A stretch of DNA of 64,000 nt from Methanofollis ethanolicus (GCF_001571385.1 NZ_BCNW01000001.1:62001-126000); one strand, 5' to 3'; numbered from the stretch's first letter, positions 25,979 through 36,390 are shown. Numbers and translations: made by a program. The notes: generated from the sequence alone by a model not told the origin.

Positions 25979-26766
25979 TCCTTCATCATCTCCATCGCTT
26001 CTTCCGCGCTCTTGCCGCCGTGCACGATCGCCGCCGCCGCCCGGACAAAGCGGTCGGGGTGCGGGTGCTGGAAGGCGTTCCTCCCTATCGAGATCCCGGC
26101 GGCCCCGCCCTCCATCGCCCCCTCGATGAGGGCGAGAGTCGCGGCGTCGTCCGTCTTCGACCCGCCGGCCACGACGACCGGCACCGGGCACCCCAGGGTC
26201 ACCTCCTTGAAGGTGTCGGGGTCGCCGGTGTACACCGTCTTGATGATGTCGGCCCCGAGTTCGGCGCCGGCGCGGGCGGCAAGACTCACCATCTCGACGC
26301 TCTTCTCGTCGTCTATCTTCGGCCCGCGGGGGTACATCATCGCGAGGAGAGGCATCCCCCACTCCATGCACTCGACCGCGACCCTCCCGAGGTCGGCGAG
26401 CATCTTTGCCTCAGAGGCAGCCCCGATATTGATGTGTACCGAGACCGCGTCCGCACCCATCTTCAGGGCGTTCGTGACCGTGTTGACGATCACCTTCTCG
26501 TTCGGGTCCGGCCCCGCAGACGTCGAGGCCGAGAGGTGGAGGATCAACCCGATGTCCCTCCCCCACCGGCGGTGGCCGTACAGGGGAAGGCCGAGGTGGC
26601 CGAGCACTGCGTTTGCGCCGCCTTCGGCGACGAGGTCGACGGTCCGTCCCATATCGATGAGCCCTGGCATGGGCCCGGCCGTAACACCATGGTCCATCGG
26701 GACGATGATCGTCCTGCCGGTGTTACGATCCATAATACGTTCCAACCTAATCTGTTTTCCTCTCAT
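25975..26766 (-). CDS. ADTH synthase / class I fructose-bisphosphate aldolase family protein, copy 1
   Basis: A 263-residue TIM-barrel paralogue of the next gene, and the first gene of the aro operon. It has [21 protein letters not shown] and the lysine motif [10 protein letters not shown]. Archaeal genomes often hold two such proteins: one ADTH synthase and one thought to help form 6-deoxy-5-ketofructose-1-phosphate. Co-transcription with aroB' makes this division of labour attractive but unproven. The ATG at 26766 gives [10 protein letters not shown], aligned with the start of the paralogue. An AT-rich element around 26810-26822 is a possible TATA box for the operon. Confidence 0.87.
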   Translation of the reverse strand: MRGKQIRLERIMDRNTGRTIIVPMDHGVTAGPMPGLIDMGRTVDLVAEGGANAVLGHLGLPLYGHRRWGRDIGLILHLSASTSAGPDPNEKVIVNTVTNALKMGADAVSVHINIGAASEAKMLADLGRVAVECMEWGMPLLAMMYPRGPKIDDEKSVEMVSLAARAGAELGADIIKTVYTGDPDTFKEVTLGCPVPVVVAGGSKTDDAATLALIEGAMEGGAAGISIGRNAFQHPHPDRFVRAAAAIVHGGKSAEEAMEMMKE

Positions 26767-27080
26767 GAACACGCACCTCCGCAGATTCCTGTGACTGCGG
26801 GGTTTTAGAAGAGATAAAAATAGCTAAAAGAGACGCCGTGCAGCGCCGCCGCTCCGGGGGAGACGGTCAGAGAAATGTCTGTGTGCGTGGTTTCGCGAGG
26901 GCTAGTGAAGATAAAGACATTCACTGGCGAAAAAACATTCACCACACATTATCTCTAGAATAGTCATCGACGGTATTTAATAATGTAGGTGGGGCCGGAT
27001 CGACCCACCGGGAGAGGGTCTGGCACACGAAAAAATCGACCGGTTCAAATAATCTCCCTTCGATTTTCTGATGACCATAC
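26767..27080. promoter_or_regulatory. Divergent intergenic region of aro operon and MFS gene
   Basis: This 314-base segment has no supported gene. On the left, AAAAATAG around 26815-26826 could be the minus-strand TATA element of the aro operon. On the right, TATTTAATAAT near 26972-26982 may be the promoter of the MFS gene, which would give it a leader of roughly 80 bases. A repeat of ACATTCACTGG (26918-26928) and ACATTCACCAC (26936-26946) is visible and could be a regulator site. Confidence 0.4.
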
Positions 27081-28505
27081 ATGCAGACCCCGCCGGCCCC
27101 CACTGCCCATCAGCAACGCCTGATCATTTTCATCATCGCCCTTGCAGCATTCATGGGCGCCCTCGACACCAGCATCGTGAACATCTCCCTCCCGTCCATC
27201 GCCGCCTACTTCCACGAGGACATCGGCGACGTCTCCTGGGTGGTGATGGGCTACGGCCTCGTCATCGCCTGCCTCCTCCTCATCTTCGGGAAACTCGGCG
27301 ACAGGCACGGGTTCAGGAAGGTGTACATCGGAGGCTTCGCTGTTTTCACCATCGGATCCCTCCTCTGCGGTCTCTCCATGACCCTCGGCCACCTCATCGG
27401 TTTCCGCCTCATTCAGGGCCTCGGAGCCGCCGCACTCGAGGCCGTCGGCCCGGCGATGATCGCCCTGTACCTCCCGCAGACAGTCCGCGGCCGGGCCCTC
27501 GGCACCCTGGCCACCGCCGTCTCGGTCGCCATCGCGATCGGCCCGGTGCTCGGCGGCCTGCTGACAGAGTTCATCTCCTGGCACTGGATCTTCTTCGTGA
27601 ACATTCCGGTCGGGGTCATGGCAATCGTCCTCGGCAGAAAACTCCTCCCGGAAACCGAACCCCGCGGGACCAGCGGTTCATTCGACATCCCGGGCACCGC
27701 CTTCATCGTCGCCGCCCTCTTCTTCCTCATCTACCCTCTCAACATGGGGCTGAAGATGGGGTGGACCTCACCGTTCATCCTCGGTTCCTTCCTCCTCTCG
27801 GTCATCTTCTGGGTCGCCTTCGTCCGGCGGGAGTGCACCTGCGAGGACCCTCTCCTCAACCTCGCCCTCTTCAGGAACAGCGCCTTCTCGGCAGGGACCG
27901 TCGCCGGCGCCCTGGTCATGCTCGCCTTCGCGGGCGCCACCTTCATCTTCCCCTTCTACCTGGAAGGGGTGAAAGGCCTCTCCACCGCTGTCGCCGGCAT
28001 CGTCCTCACTGTCCCTGCGGTCACCCTGATGATCTTCGGCCCCCTCGCGGGCAGAATCTCAGACAGGCAGGGGACACGCCGCCTCACCACCGGGGCGGCG
28101 GCTCTGACCGCCGCAGTCTTTCTCCTGTACGCCTCCCTCACGATGGAGAGCAGTATCTTCGTCATCGTCATCGGCCTTGCCCTCCTCGGGGTGACGAGCG
28201 GCCTGTACTTCCCGCCGAACATGAACCAGGTCCTCGGCCAGAGCCCGAAAGGGGAGGAGGGTGTCGCTTCGAGCGTGATGCAGACCGCGAAAAACATCGG
28301 CGACGTCCTCGGGGTCGCCGTCTTCGGGACCGTCTTCGTCCAGGCGATCGTCAGCGCCTTCGCCCACAACCCCGAGACCCCGCACACCGAGATCGCGGCC
28401 GCAATGCTCATCCCTGGCTTCCATGCCGCCTTCTTTGCCGGGGCGGCGGCCTGCGCAATCGCCGCCGCTCTCTCCCTCATGGCGAGAGACAGGCAGAGAG
28501 TATGA
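27081..28505 (+). CDS. MFS transporter, DHA2 (14-helix drug:proton antiporter) type
   Basis: A 474-residue membrane protein. The first helix bears ALDTSIVNISLPSI, typical of the EmrB/QacA (DHA2) group. The loop motif GKLGDRHGFRKVY between helices 2 and 3 and the antiporter motif AIGPVLGGLL in helix 5 are present. About 14 hydrophobic stretches can be counted. Such proteins expel hydrophobic or cationic compounds with proton influx; the substrate cannot be predicted. It stands alone, with no membrane fusion partner nearby. Confidence 0.9.
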   Translation: MQTPPAPTAHQQRLIIFIIALAAFMGALDTSIVNISLPSIAAYFHEDIGDVSWVVMGYGLVIACLLLIFGKLGDRHGFRKVYIGGFAVFTIGSLLCGLSMTLGHLIGFRLIQGLGAAALEAVGPAMIALYLPQTVRGRALGTLATAVSVAIAIGPVLGGLLTEFISWHWIFFVNIPVGVMAIVLGRKLLPETEPRGTSGSFDIPGTAFIVAALFFLIYPLNMGLKMGWTSPFILGSFLLSVIFWVAFVRRECTCEDPLLNLALFRNSAFSAGTVAGALVMLAFAGATFIFPFYLEGVKGLSTAVAGIVLTVPAVTLMIFGPLAGRISDRQGTRRLTTGAAALTAAVFLLYASLTMESSIFVIVIGLALLGVTSGLYFPPNMNQVLGQSPKGEEGVASSVMQTAKNIGDVLGVAVFGTVFVQAIVSAFAHNPETPHTEIAAAMLIPGFHAAFFAGAAACAIAAALSLMARDRQRV

Positions 28506-28508
28506 AAG

Positions 28509-28880
28509 TCACCCCTCTTTTTTCTCGATCGGGCACTGTGCGACGTACTCGATATTGAATTTGTAGAAGTGCGTATACCCGCAGGCGTGGCACCGGGTGG
28601 TGAACTGGTTGCAGCCGACGATCAGGTCGTGCGGCCCCTCTGCACCGCAGTGCTTGCAGGGAGCGATCGCCTCCAGGTGCCAGATGTCATAGCAGCTGAT
28701 CGGAGTGTACGTGCCCTCGGCACTGACGTCCTCCAGACGCGGGAGAAAAATCCGGGTCGCACCGCAGTGTGCGCACGCCACCTGTGCCTGCGAAGAGACC
28801 GCCTTGATCACCTGGTCGGCGTCCTCGTGGCAGTGGTAGCAGATGGTCCGGTGTGTTGTGAAGATGAACCGCTCGCCCAT
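28509..28880 (-). CDS. Multi-zinc-ribbon protein of unknown function
   Basis: A 123-residue protein with four CxxC-type knuckles: CYHC near residue 14, CAHC (~36), CKHC (~75) and CHAC (~98). They probably form two zinc ribbons. I do not recognise the family. The start at 28880 is supported by GAGGGGAAG directly upstream and by a TATA-like TATTATAG about 25 bases before it; a longer frame to 28922 would cover that promoter. It is convergent with the MFS gene, 3 bases apart. A DNA- or RNA-binding or electron-carrier role is possible. Confidence 0.72.
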   Translation of the reverse strand: MGERFIFTTHRTICYHCHEDADQVIKAVSSQAQVACAHCGATRIFLPRLEDVSAEGTYTPISCYDIWHLEAIAPCKHCGAEGPHDLIVGCNQFTTRCHACGYTHFYKFNIEYVAQCPIEKKEG

Positions 28881-29094
28881 GCCTTCCCCTCGGGGGACGA
28901 ACCTATAATACTTACCGGCCACCCCATTTTGAAAAATAACCTTTCATAATTGCCCCATATTAAATATAACAAATTTTAAACCAGACAATATAAAAATATC
29001 AATAATGGTTCTGAAAACTAAAAGAGAAAGGAATATAAATTAATTCATTAAAGCAACTATACATCAGAATTATAACAGAAGAGGGATTCAGAGA

Positions 29095-31071
29095 ATGGCA
29101 AACGGAAAACAGGACAAGATTGAGGCAATCCTGGAACGCGCACTCGACGGGGATTTTTCGGCCCGCGTCGACATCGACCAGGTGCCTGACGAGTTCAAAC
29201 CTCTGGGAAAAATGGTGAACCGTGCCATCATAAAGATGGAAGAGGCAGAAAAACTGAAGAGACGGGCCGACGCCTTCGTAAAAGACAACCCGCAGGCGAT
29301 CGCCGTCCTTGCCGGCGACAAGCACCGCCTCGACCTCAACAAGCAGTACGAGAAGGCATGGCGCGGCACCTACGACGAACTGATGGCAAAGAAACTCTAC
29401 GACTTCAATATCAAGACCTCGGGAGACGACTTCTACGCCTCCTTCGAGACGAAGAAACTCGCCGTCTCAGACATGGAGATCACCTGGGAAGACAATACAA
29501 AGTCATACCTCCGCCTTTTCCAGGTACCCATCCTCGATGAGAACGGGGAGATCGACGTCAACTACTACATCTACCAGGACCTCACCGAGCAGACGGCAGA
29601 GTTGAAGACGGTCCATGCCCTCCAGCGCCGCGCCGACGCCTTCGTGAAAGACAACCCGCAGGCGATCGCCGTCCTTGCCGGCGACAAGCACCGCCTCGAC
29701 CTCAACAAGCAGTACGAGAAGGCCTGGCACGGCACCTACGACGAACTGATGGCGAAGAAACTCTATGACTTCAATATCAAGACGTCCGGGGACGACTTCT
29801 ATGCCTCCTTCGAGACCAGGAAACTCGCCATCTCTGACATGGAGATCACCTGGGAAGACACGACAAAGTCGTACCTCCGCCTCTTCCAGGTACCCATCCT
29901 CGACGAGAACGGGGAGATCGACGTCAACTACTACATCTACCAGGACAACACGCAGCTTATCAACAAGGAACTGGAGGCCAAGGAGAGGGCACGCCTCCTT
30001 GCCGAAAGTGCCGAGGAACTGAAGCATGCAATGAATGAGATGGCGAAGGGCGACCTCACGGCCAGGGTCTCGATCGAGGAGAACGACCCGATCCGCGACC
30101 TCAAACTCAACTACCGGAACTCCCGCGAGGGAGTCAGGGCAGTCCTGCAGCAGATCGCCGGTGTCGGCGAGAAGGTCACGGCCAACACCGAGGAGACAAG
30201 CAGGAGTGCCGAGGAGATTGCACGGGCGATCGAGCAGGTGGCCTCCAAGAGCCAGCAGACCTCAGAGGGCGCAAAAACTCAGCTCGAAAATCTCGAAGAG
30301 GTCGCCAGGGCGATGTCAGACCTCTCCGCCTCGATCGAGGAGATCGCAAGCACCTCCCAGGAGGTACTCGCAACGACCGAGTCCGCAGTGCAGATCGGCG
30401 ACGAGGCAGAGGGCCTCGGCCGTGAGGCGACCACCAAGATGCAGGCGGTCGAGAGGATCACAAAGGAGGGAGTCGAAGAGTTCTCGCGGCTGAACGAGGA
30501 GATGCGCGAGATCTCCAAGATCGTGAAACTCATCAACGACATCTCCAACCAGACGAACCTTCTCGCCCTGAACGCCGCGATCGAAGCGGCACGGGCAGGC
30601 GAACATGGGCGGGGCTTTGCCGTCGTCGCAGGCGAGGTCAGAAACCTCGCCGGTGAGTCGAAGACCGCCACCAACCACATCGAAGACCTCATCTCCTCCA
30701 TCCAGACCAAGAGCGAGAAGACTGCAAAAGATCTCCAGGCCGCCTTCGACGAGATCCAGGGCGGGATTGAGAGCGTGGACCGGACGATCGGGGCACTGAA
30801 CCGTATCATCGCCGCCTCCAACGAGGCGCACGGGAGCGTCTCCGAGATCGCCAAGGCGACCGAGGACCAGGCGACATCCACGAACAAGGTGATGGAGAGG
30901 ATGGACCGGACGACCGGCATGACCAAGGAGACGATGTCCCGGATCGAAGACATGGCCGCGCTTGCCGAGGAGGTCTCGGCCTCGGCCGAGGAGGTCGGCA
31001 GCGGCGCACAGGAGGTCGCCACCATGGCGGCAGAGATGAAAGGCGCACTCGACGGCTTCAAGCTGGCATAA
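29095..31071 (+). CDS. Soluble methyl-accepting chemotaxis protein with duplicated PAS domain
   Basis: A 658-residue chemoreceptor without membrane helices. Residues ~1-50 are HAMP-like ([14 protein letters not shown]). Two PAS-like domains follow at about 58-170 and 180-290; over some 108 residues they differ at only about four positions. Another HAMP-like stretch ([13 protein letters not shown]) precedes the long coiled-coil signalling domain, with the conserved hairpin tip [28 protein letters not shown]. The tip would bind CheW and CheA. The PAS domains may sense a cytosolic redox state or ligand. It is followed 11 bases later by cheW. Confidence 0.93.
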   Translation: MANGKQDKIEAILERALDGDFSARVDIDQVPDEFKPLGKMVNRAIIKMEEAEKLKRRADAFVKDNPQAIAVLAGDKHRLDLNKQYEKAWRGTYDELMAKKLYDFNIKTSGDDFYASFETKKLAVSDMEITWEDNTKSYLRLFQVPILDENGEIDVNYYIYQDLTEQTAELKTVHALQRRADAFVKDNPQAIAVLAGDKHRLDLNKQYEKAWHGTYDELMAKKLYDFNIKTSGDDFYASFETRKLAISDMEITWEDTTKSYLRLFQVPILDENGEIDVNYYIYQDNTQLINKELEAKERARLLAESAEELKHAMNEMAKGDLTARVSIEENDPIRDLKLNYRNSREGVRAVLQQIAGVGEKVTANTEETSRSAEEIARAIEQVASKSQQTSEGAKTQLENLEEVARAMSDLSASIEEIASTSQEVLATTESAVQIGDEAEGLGREATTKMQAVERITKEGVEEFSRLNEEMREISKIVKLINDISNQTNLLALNAAIEAARAGEHGRGFAVVAGEVRNLAGESKTATNHIEDLISSIQTKSEKTAKDLQAAFDEIQGGIESVDRTIGALNRIIAASNEAHGSVSEIAKATEDQATSTNKVMERMDRTTGMTKETMSRIEDMAALAEEVSASAEEVGSGAQEVATMAAEMKGALDGFKLA

Positions 31072-31082
31072 GGTGAAGAAAC

Positions 31083-31553
31083 GTGGCAAACGTGGATGTA
31101 GTGGAATTCGAGTTTACCGGGGAACGCTATGCCCTCGACATCGCGCTCGCCCGCGAGATCGTCGAGATGGTGCCGATCACACCGGTGCCGCGGGCCCCCC
31201 CGCACATCGCCGGGATCATCAACCTGAGAGGAGAGATCACGACCGTCCTGAACCTCTCGACCATCCTCGGCATCCCCGAGGGTGAGAAGCAAGAACACCA
31301 GAAGATCATCATCCTCGTCGCCGAGGCCGCAGGCGGGTCAAATGTCGGGATCATCGTCGACGATGTCCTCGCAGTGATGCAGGTCTCCGAGGATGAGGTC
31401 GAGAAAATGGACGAGTCCCTTGCACGCGATGCCTACGTGAAGGGGATCATCAAGGTGACAGACAGGACGGCAGAGGACGAGGCTGTCAAGAACCTGATCA
31501 TCTGGGTCGACATGGCAAAGGTGCTCGAACAGATAAACGGGCACGGGGCCTGA
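31083..31553 (+). CDS. cheW: CheW-like chemotaxis coupling protein
   Basis: A 156-residue CheW that links the chemoreceptor tip to the CheA kinase. It has the SH3-like double barrel pattern YALDIALAREIVEM, then RAPPHIAGIINLRGEI with the receptor-contact arginine, and NVGIIVDDVLAVMQV. The start is GTG at 31083, preceded by AAGGTGAAG. It forms a two-gene unit with the receptor; CheA, CheY and the methylation enzymes are not in the window. Confidence 0.92.
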   Translation: MANVDVVEFEFTGERYALDIALAREIVEMVPITPVPRAPPHIAGIINLRGEITTVLNLSTILGIPEGEKQEHQKIIILVAEAAGGSNVGIIVDDVLAVMQVSEDEVEKMDESLARDAYVKGIIKVTDRTAEDEAVKNLIIWVDMAKVLEQINGHGA

Positions 31554-32013
31554 CCTCTCCTTTTTTAAAACCGGACCATGCCCGGTGGCGGAACACATTC
31601 CAAATGGAGCGATCGAAAGAGAGGGAACTCTCCTGAAAAACTGCATCTCGAAAAATAGGAACCCTTCACACGCCCTCAACGATAGAGGCTGCAACCTGCA
31701 CCCTCCCATCGCCGCCCACGGGGTACGACGCATCTTCTTTCTGATCCCCCACACCTGCCAGAGCGACCCCCGGAATTCGTCATCTCATCGACACCATAGC
31801 CCTGCTGATCCGGATCTTTTTTTCCCATGGACCCCTCCGGGCCCGGACTCTCCCGAGACAGGAGTCCCGAGATCTGGAAATCCTGGAGATCTTCAGGACA
31901 CGTCTGCGTCAACCCTTCAGACAGAGGTCGCAGAAACGTCTGGCAAAAGCCCCCGGAGATCCGGGCTGGCTCGTTCCGACTACCGGGAACGGCTATTTCA
32001 ACGGTCTATTCAC
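31554..32013. other. Non-coding segment between cheW and miniature element copy B
   Basis: Six T residues at 31561-31566, directly after the cheW stop, look like an oligo-T terminator. The remaining ~445 bases show open frames without recognisable features or ribosome-binding sites. I see nothing else that I can name. Confidence 0.4.
31561..31566 (+). terminator. Oligo-T terminator after cheW
   Basis: A T6 tract lies 7 bases after the cheW stop codon, as expected for archaeal transcription termination. Confidence 0.45.
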
Positions 32014-32376
32014 ACGGAGCATATCCCAAAACTCTGGTTCACTCCCTCCATCCGTGCATGGAAACTCGGGAGAAAAGATCATGATCGGGTCGATGTCTTC
32101 CCGAATTTCATGAAGGATCGTGCGAAACCACCGCCTTCCCTCAGATCTCTGCCGGGAGACTGACGCCCCCGGACCCCCGAAACAGGATAGGGTCGGGGAA
32201 GAGAGACCAGAGATCCTGATGAAGGAGATTGCCCTCCACCCCCTATCGCAATGATGGAGGGATCGGGGGCGTGAAACCCCCCGGACAAGACGCCAGAACA
32301 GGAGTTTTCAGAACCGAATGTGAGTCCTTTCATCGGCGTGAATGAAGGTTCGGATCAGTTTTGGGATGACCTCACG
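32014..32376. mobile_element. Miniature inverted-repeat element, copy B, with ACG target duplication
   Basis: The element spans 32017-32373 (357 bp), with the same start GAGCATATCCCAAAACT and the same end as copy A. It is flanked by ACG on both sides (32014-32016 and 32374-32376). It lacks the AAAATCAGAGATTTT stretch seen in copy A. Its right third (about 32301-32373) matches copy C more closely than copy A. It lies in the convergent gap between cheW and the thermosome gene. Confidence 0.85.
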
Positions 32377-32418
32377 AAAAAAAGGTGGCCTTTTTTGGCC
32401 AGGGATAAAAATTCAGGT

Positions 32419-34068
32419 TTACATCGGGGGCATGCCGCCCATTCCACCCATGCCGCCGCCCATGGCTGCCATTTCCTCAGGGGAGGGGCCGGCAGACTTG
32501 GAGGAGGCGATGACGTCGTCGATCCTGAGGATCATGACGGCCGCCTCGGCGGCTGAGTTGAGTGCCTGGGTCTTCACGCGCAGGGGCTCGACGACGCCCA
32601 TTTTGAGCATGTCGCCGGCCTTGCCGGAGTAGACATCGAGGCCCGCGGTCTTCTGGCCCTTCTCATGGGCCGCACGGAGTTCGACAAGGATGTCGATCGG
32701 ATCGAGACCGGCGTTCTCGGCAAGGGTCCTCGGGATGATCTCGAGGGCGTTCGCAAAGGACTCAATGGCGAGCTGGGCCCGGCCACCGACGGTCGCGGCG
32801 TACTCGCGGAGCCGCAGGGAGAGTTCGACCTCGGGGGAGCCGCCGCCAGCGACGAACTTCTTGTCGCGAAGAGCGACTTCGACGACACGGAGGGCATCTT
32901 CCATAGCGCGGTCAAGCTCGTCGACGACGTGCTCGGTGCCGCCCTTGATGATGATGGAGACCGCCTTCGGGTTCTTGCACTTCTCGACGAAGGTCATGTC
33001 CTCACCAGAGACCTTCCTCTCCTCGACGATACCGGCAAAGCCGAGTTCATCGGGGGTGATGGCGTCGATGGAGGAGACAAGGTTCGCACCGGTTGCACGG
33101 GAGAGCTTCTCCATGTCGGACTTCTTCACGCGGCGAGCGGCAAAGACACCGGCCTTCGCAAGGTAGTGCTGGGCGATGTCGTCAATGCCCTTCTGGCAGA
33201 AGAGGACGTTTGCACCGGAGGCGACGATCTTGTCGACGATGTTCCGGATCATCCGCTCTTCCTCGTCGAGGAACATCTGGAGCTGGTCGGGGCTCGTGAT
33301 GTTGATCTCGGCGTCGACTTCGGTCTTCTTGAACTCGACCGCGGCGTTGAGGAGGAGGATCTTTGCGTCTTCGACCTTCTTCGGCATCGCCGGGTGGACG
33401 CGCTCCTTGTCGATGAGCACGCCCTCGACGATCTTGGAGTCCTCGATGGAACCGCCGACCTTCTTCTCAACCTTCACGTAGTCGAGGTCGATGGTGCCGT
33501 CTTCGTCGGCGACCATGGTGACGGCCCTGACAACGAGGTCACAGAGCTTGTCCTTTGCGGCCTCTGCGCCCTTGCCCGTCATGGCGGTACCAGCGATCTT
33601 CATCAGGATCTCGGAGTCGCCGGGCTTGACGTCGATGGCAAGTTCTCTGACGATCTCGATCGCCTTCTCGGCCGCCATCCGGTAACCGTGGGCAATGACC
33701 GTCGGGTGGACGTCCTGCTCGAGGAGGTCCTCGGCGCGCTTGAGAAGCTCGCCGGCCACGACGACTGCGGTGGTGGTACCGTCGCCGACCTCGTCGTCCT
33801 GAGTCTTTGCGACCTCGACCATCATCTTGGCGGCCGGGTGCTCGATGTCCATTTCCTTGAGGATGGTCACGCCATCGTTCGTGATGACGACATCGCCGAT
33901 GGTGTCGACGAGCATCTTATCCATGCCCTTCGGACCAAGAGTCGTCCTGACAGCGCCGGCAACGGCCTTGGCTGCGGCGATGTTGATGCTCTGCGCGTCC
34001 CTCCCGCGGGTGCGGGAACTTCCCTCTTTAAGAATAAGGATTGGTTGTCCTCCCATCTGCTGCGACAT
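32419..34068 (-). CDS. thsA: Thermosome subunit (group II chaperonin)
   Basis: A 549-residue chaperonin subunit that assembles into double rings and refolds proteins using ATP. ATP-site motifs are [37 protein letters not shown] and, in the C-terminal equatorial part, [17 protein letters not shown]. The C-terminus ends in the Gly-Gly-Met repeats typical of chaperonins. GGTGA lies five bases before ATG 34068; ATG 34080 is also in frame. A strong TATA box is present upstream. Confidence 0.97.
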   Translation of the reverse strand: MSQQMGGQPILILKEGSSRTRGRDAQSINIAAAKAVAGAVRTTLGPKGMDKMLVDTIGDVVITNDGVTILKEMDIEHPAAKMMVEVAKTQDDEVGDGTTTAVVVAGELLKRAEDLLEQDVHPTVIAHGYRMAAEKAIEIVRELAIDVKPGDSEILMKIAGTAMTGKGAEAAKDKLCDLVVRAVTMVADEDGTIDLDYVKVEKKVGGSIEDSKIVEGVLIDKERVHPAMPKKVEDAKILLLNAAVEFKKTEVDAEINITSPDQLQMFLDEEERMIRNIVDKIVASGANVLFCQKGIDDIAQHYLAKAGVFAARRVKKSDMEKLSRATGANLVSSIDAITPDELGFAGIVEERKVSGEDMTFVEKCKNPKAVSIIIKGGTEHVVDELDRAMEDALRVVEVALRDKKFVAGGGSPEVELSLRLREYAATVGGRAQLAIESFANALEIIPRTLAENAGLDPIDILVELRAAHEKGQKTAGLDVYSGKAGDMLKMGVVEPLRVKTQALNSAAEAAVMILRIDDVIASSKSAGPSPEEMAAMGGGMGGMGGMPPM

Positions 34069-34113
34069 GTGAATCACCATATAGTGTAGCGCTAGAATAG
34101 TTGGTTTGTAGTT

Positions 34114-34123
34114 CTATATATAA
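34114..34123 (-). promoter_or_regulatory. TATA box of the thermosome gene
   Basis: Read on the minus strand this is TTATATATAG, about 46 bases before ATG 34068. It would place the transcription start near 34090 and give a ~22-base leader containing the GGTGA ribosome-binding site. It abuts the end of the upstream HTH regulator gene. Confidence 0.65.
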
Positions 34124-34127
34124 TTTG

Positions 34128-35039
34128 TTACTGGTGGATCATCTCGATGAGGTCGGAACCGTCTTCAAGAGTGCGTAACTGCTCTTCTCCGATAACAAGG
34201 GTCCTACCGATCCTCTTTTTCTTCGTATAGTCTGAAATGACGCACATCGCATAGGCTCCGGCGACCTGGGATATGTTCCCGATGAGGGCAGCGCGCTTGA
34301 CCGTCTTCTGGGCCGTGCCGAAACAGGTCAGGATCCGTTCTTCCTGGATGACGGCGAGCGCCTGGAAAGGGGCGCGGCGCATCTGGTGGATCTCGATGCC
34401 CATCCGCTCGAAATCAGCAGGGACCGATGCGGTCGCCGGGTCCCGGGCCTCCGGTGGAGCAGGGATATAGGAGAGAAGATCGATCGCCTCGACCACGGCC
34501 TCGTCGAAGAGTTCCTCAAGCTGGATCGCGACGTCCAGGGTCGTGGACATACCATCTTCGTACTTGCTGATCGTCCGGCGGGAGACGCCGAGGTGGCGGG
34601 CGAGGTCTCCGAGGGAGAGCTGGCTCCTCTCCCTGAGACCCTTGAGCATGTCCCCGTTGATGTTCACGTACAGCCCGCCGGGCTGGGCATAGATGAGGGG
34701 GGGCACGCTCTCCACCAGGAAGTCGTACAGGGTCGCCGGGCTGATCGCGTAGATGCCGTAGCGCACATAGACGGTGCCGCGTTCAAGGTCGGCGTCACGT
34801 GCTCTCTCACCGATAATGAGGGGAGAGGCGCCGAGGTGGCGGGCGATGGCGTCGAGATCACAGGAGATCTCCTCCGACACAGAATCGATGTGGGAGACAA
34901 CTTTGATGACAAGAAGGACGCCCCTTTTTCCTGCAATAAGGTCGAAAGAGCGAGGGCGGAGGCTGCACCGCTCGGAGACCTCATAGCCTGCCGTCAGCAT
35001 GACGCTGATGACCATATCGAGGAGACGTTCCTGTGACAT
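34128..35039 (-). CDS. Archaeal HTH-type transcriptional regulator (COG1395-like)
   Basis: A 303-residue protein with an N-terminal nuclease-fold-like domain (RSFDLIAGKRGVLLVIKV) followed by a Cro/C1-type helix-turn-helix at about residues 132-175 (LRERSQLSLGDLARHLGVSRRTISKYEDG). The C-terminal domain is unassigned. This architecture is conserved across euryarchaea as a putative regulator of unknown targets. It lies directly upstream of the thermosome gene, 60 bases from its ATG, and divergent from tiaS. Confidence 0.85.
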   Translation of the reverse strand: MSQERLLDMVISVMLTAGYEVSERCSLRPRSFDLIAGKRGVLLVIKVVSHIDSVSEEISCDLDAIARHLGASPLIIGERARDADLERGTVYVRYGIYAISPATLYDFLVESVPPLIYAQPGGLYVNINGDMLKGLRERSQLSLGDLARHLGVSRRTISKYEDGMSTTLDVAIQLEELFDEAVVEAIDLLSYIPAPPEARDPATASVPADFERMGIEIHQMRRAPFQALAVIQEERILTCFGTAQKTVKRAALIGNISQVAGAYAMCVISDYTKKKRIGRTLVIGEEQLRTLEDGSDLIEMIHQ

Positions 35040-35091
35040 AGGTACTCGTTAAAGGTGGATATAGTACGACATCCTAATAAATAATCGCTTC

Positions 35092-36315
35092 ATGTTCATA
35101 GGGATTGACGACACCGACTCGCCTGCAGGCATGTGCACCACCTACCTGGGGGCGCGGCTGATCAGGGCCCTCGGTCAGGCCGGAATGAGAGTCTTCGAGA
35201 CAAGGCTGGTCAGGCTCAACCCGAACGCACCCTTCAAGACGCGGGGAAACGCGGCGGTCTGCATTGAGGTCGAAGGCGACAGGGACGAGGCATTCTCCCT
35301 CGCGTCGGGGCTTGTCGAGGATCTCGCGGACTTCTCCTGCACAAACACCAACCCCGGTCTTGTCGTGGCAGAGCACCGCCCTGACCCGGCCTTCTACTGG
35401 AAAGCGGCGCAGGACTTCTGCACTATCGAGGAGGCGCGGGCCATCCTCGATAGGGAGGGGGCGCTGTACCGCGGCTGGAAAAACGGGCGGGGCCTCATCG
35501 GGGCGACCGCGGCGGTCGCAAGCGTCCTCCCAGACAGGACATGGGAACTCCTGGCGTACCGGCGCGCGGCGTCCTGGGGGACGCCGCGTGACGTCGAGAG
35601 GGCGTCGGTCTTTGCTGCCGAGGCGGCGACCTGGCCGCACACCTGGGATTCGGTGGACCGGACACAGGATGTCGTCGTCTGCGTCCCCCACACTCCTGAC
35701 CCGGCCCTCTTCGGTATCCGCGGCGAGAGCCCGGAATGGGTGACGCGGGCGCGGGCCCTGATCCGGGCGGAAGAGACCGAAATCGAGCAGGTGTGGGTAA
35801 CGAACCAGGGCACGGACGCCCACCTGGTCAACGGGAGGATCGGGTCCCTGCTGGAGGGGAGGTCATACCGCGTCCCCGGGAGAGTTGTGGAAAGGCCGGT
35901 GACCGGCGAAGGCGGGCATGTCATGCTCGTCATGGAAGAGGAGGACCGGCGTCTCACCTGCATGGCCTTTGAACCGACGAAGGGGTTCAGGGATATCGTG
36001 CGGGCACTTGTGCCCGGTGACACACTCCTCGTCTGCGGGAGTTACAAGAACGGGACCCTCAACCTTGAAAAAATTCACATCGACGCCCTTGCAGAGGACA
36101 CGATGGTCAGGTCACCGATCTGCCCGGACTGCGGCACGCGGATGACATCTGCCGGAAAAGAAAAGGGATATAAGTGCCGGACCTGCGGGGCGAGATCACA
36201 GGAACCGGAGATCTCCACGAGACCGCGGGCCATACAGACGGGGTGGTTCGAGGTGCCGCCGACGGCGCGGAGGCACCTCTCCAGACCGCTCGTGCGGGGG
36301 GACGTGCAGGCATAG
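35092..36315 (+). CDS. tiaS: tRNA(Ile2) 2-agmatinylcytidine synthetase
   Basis: A 407-residue archaeal enzyme that attaches agmatine to C34 of tRNA-Ile (CAU anticodon), using ATP, so that it reads AUA codons. The N-terminal kinase-like domain starts with FIGIDDTDSPAGMCTTYLG. A central FLD-like domain, an OB fold (about residues 270-335) and a C-terminal zinc ribbon (CPDCGTRMTS, CRTCGARS) follow in the expected order. An AT-rich CTAATAAATAAT lies just before the ATG, consistent with a short or absent leader. Confidence 0.95.
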   Translation: MFIGIDDTDSPAGMCTTYLGARLIRALGQAGMRVFETRLVRLNPNAPFKTRGNAAVCIEVEGDRDEAFSLASGLVEDLADFSCTNTNPGLVVAEHRPDPAFYWKAAQDFCTIEEARAILDREGALYRGWKNGRGLIGATAAVASVLPDRTWELLAYRRAASWGTPRDVERASVFAAEAATWPHTWDSVDRTQDVVVCVPHTPDPALFGIRGESPEWVTRARALIRAEETEIEQVWVTNQGTDAHLVNGRIGSLLEGRSYRVPGRVVERPVTGEGGHVMLVMEEEDRRLTCMAFEPTKGFRDIVRALVPGDTLLVCGSYKNGTLNLEKIHIDALAEDTMVRSPICPDCGTRMTSAGKEKGYKCRTCGARSQEPEISTRPRAIQTGWFEVPPTARRHLSRPLVRGDVQA

Positions 36316-36390
36316 GGCGGCGCGGGGAAGCACTATGTGGTTTCAGGCCCCAGTATAAAGGGACTGTTGAACACTAAAACCCCGCAAAAC

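Noticed and set aside
31585-32163. Open frame of 192 codons after cheW
   Set aside because: It extends into the miniature element, lacks a ribosome-binding site and shows no domain.
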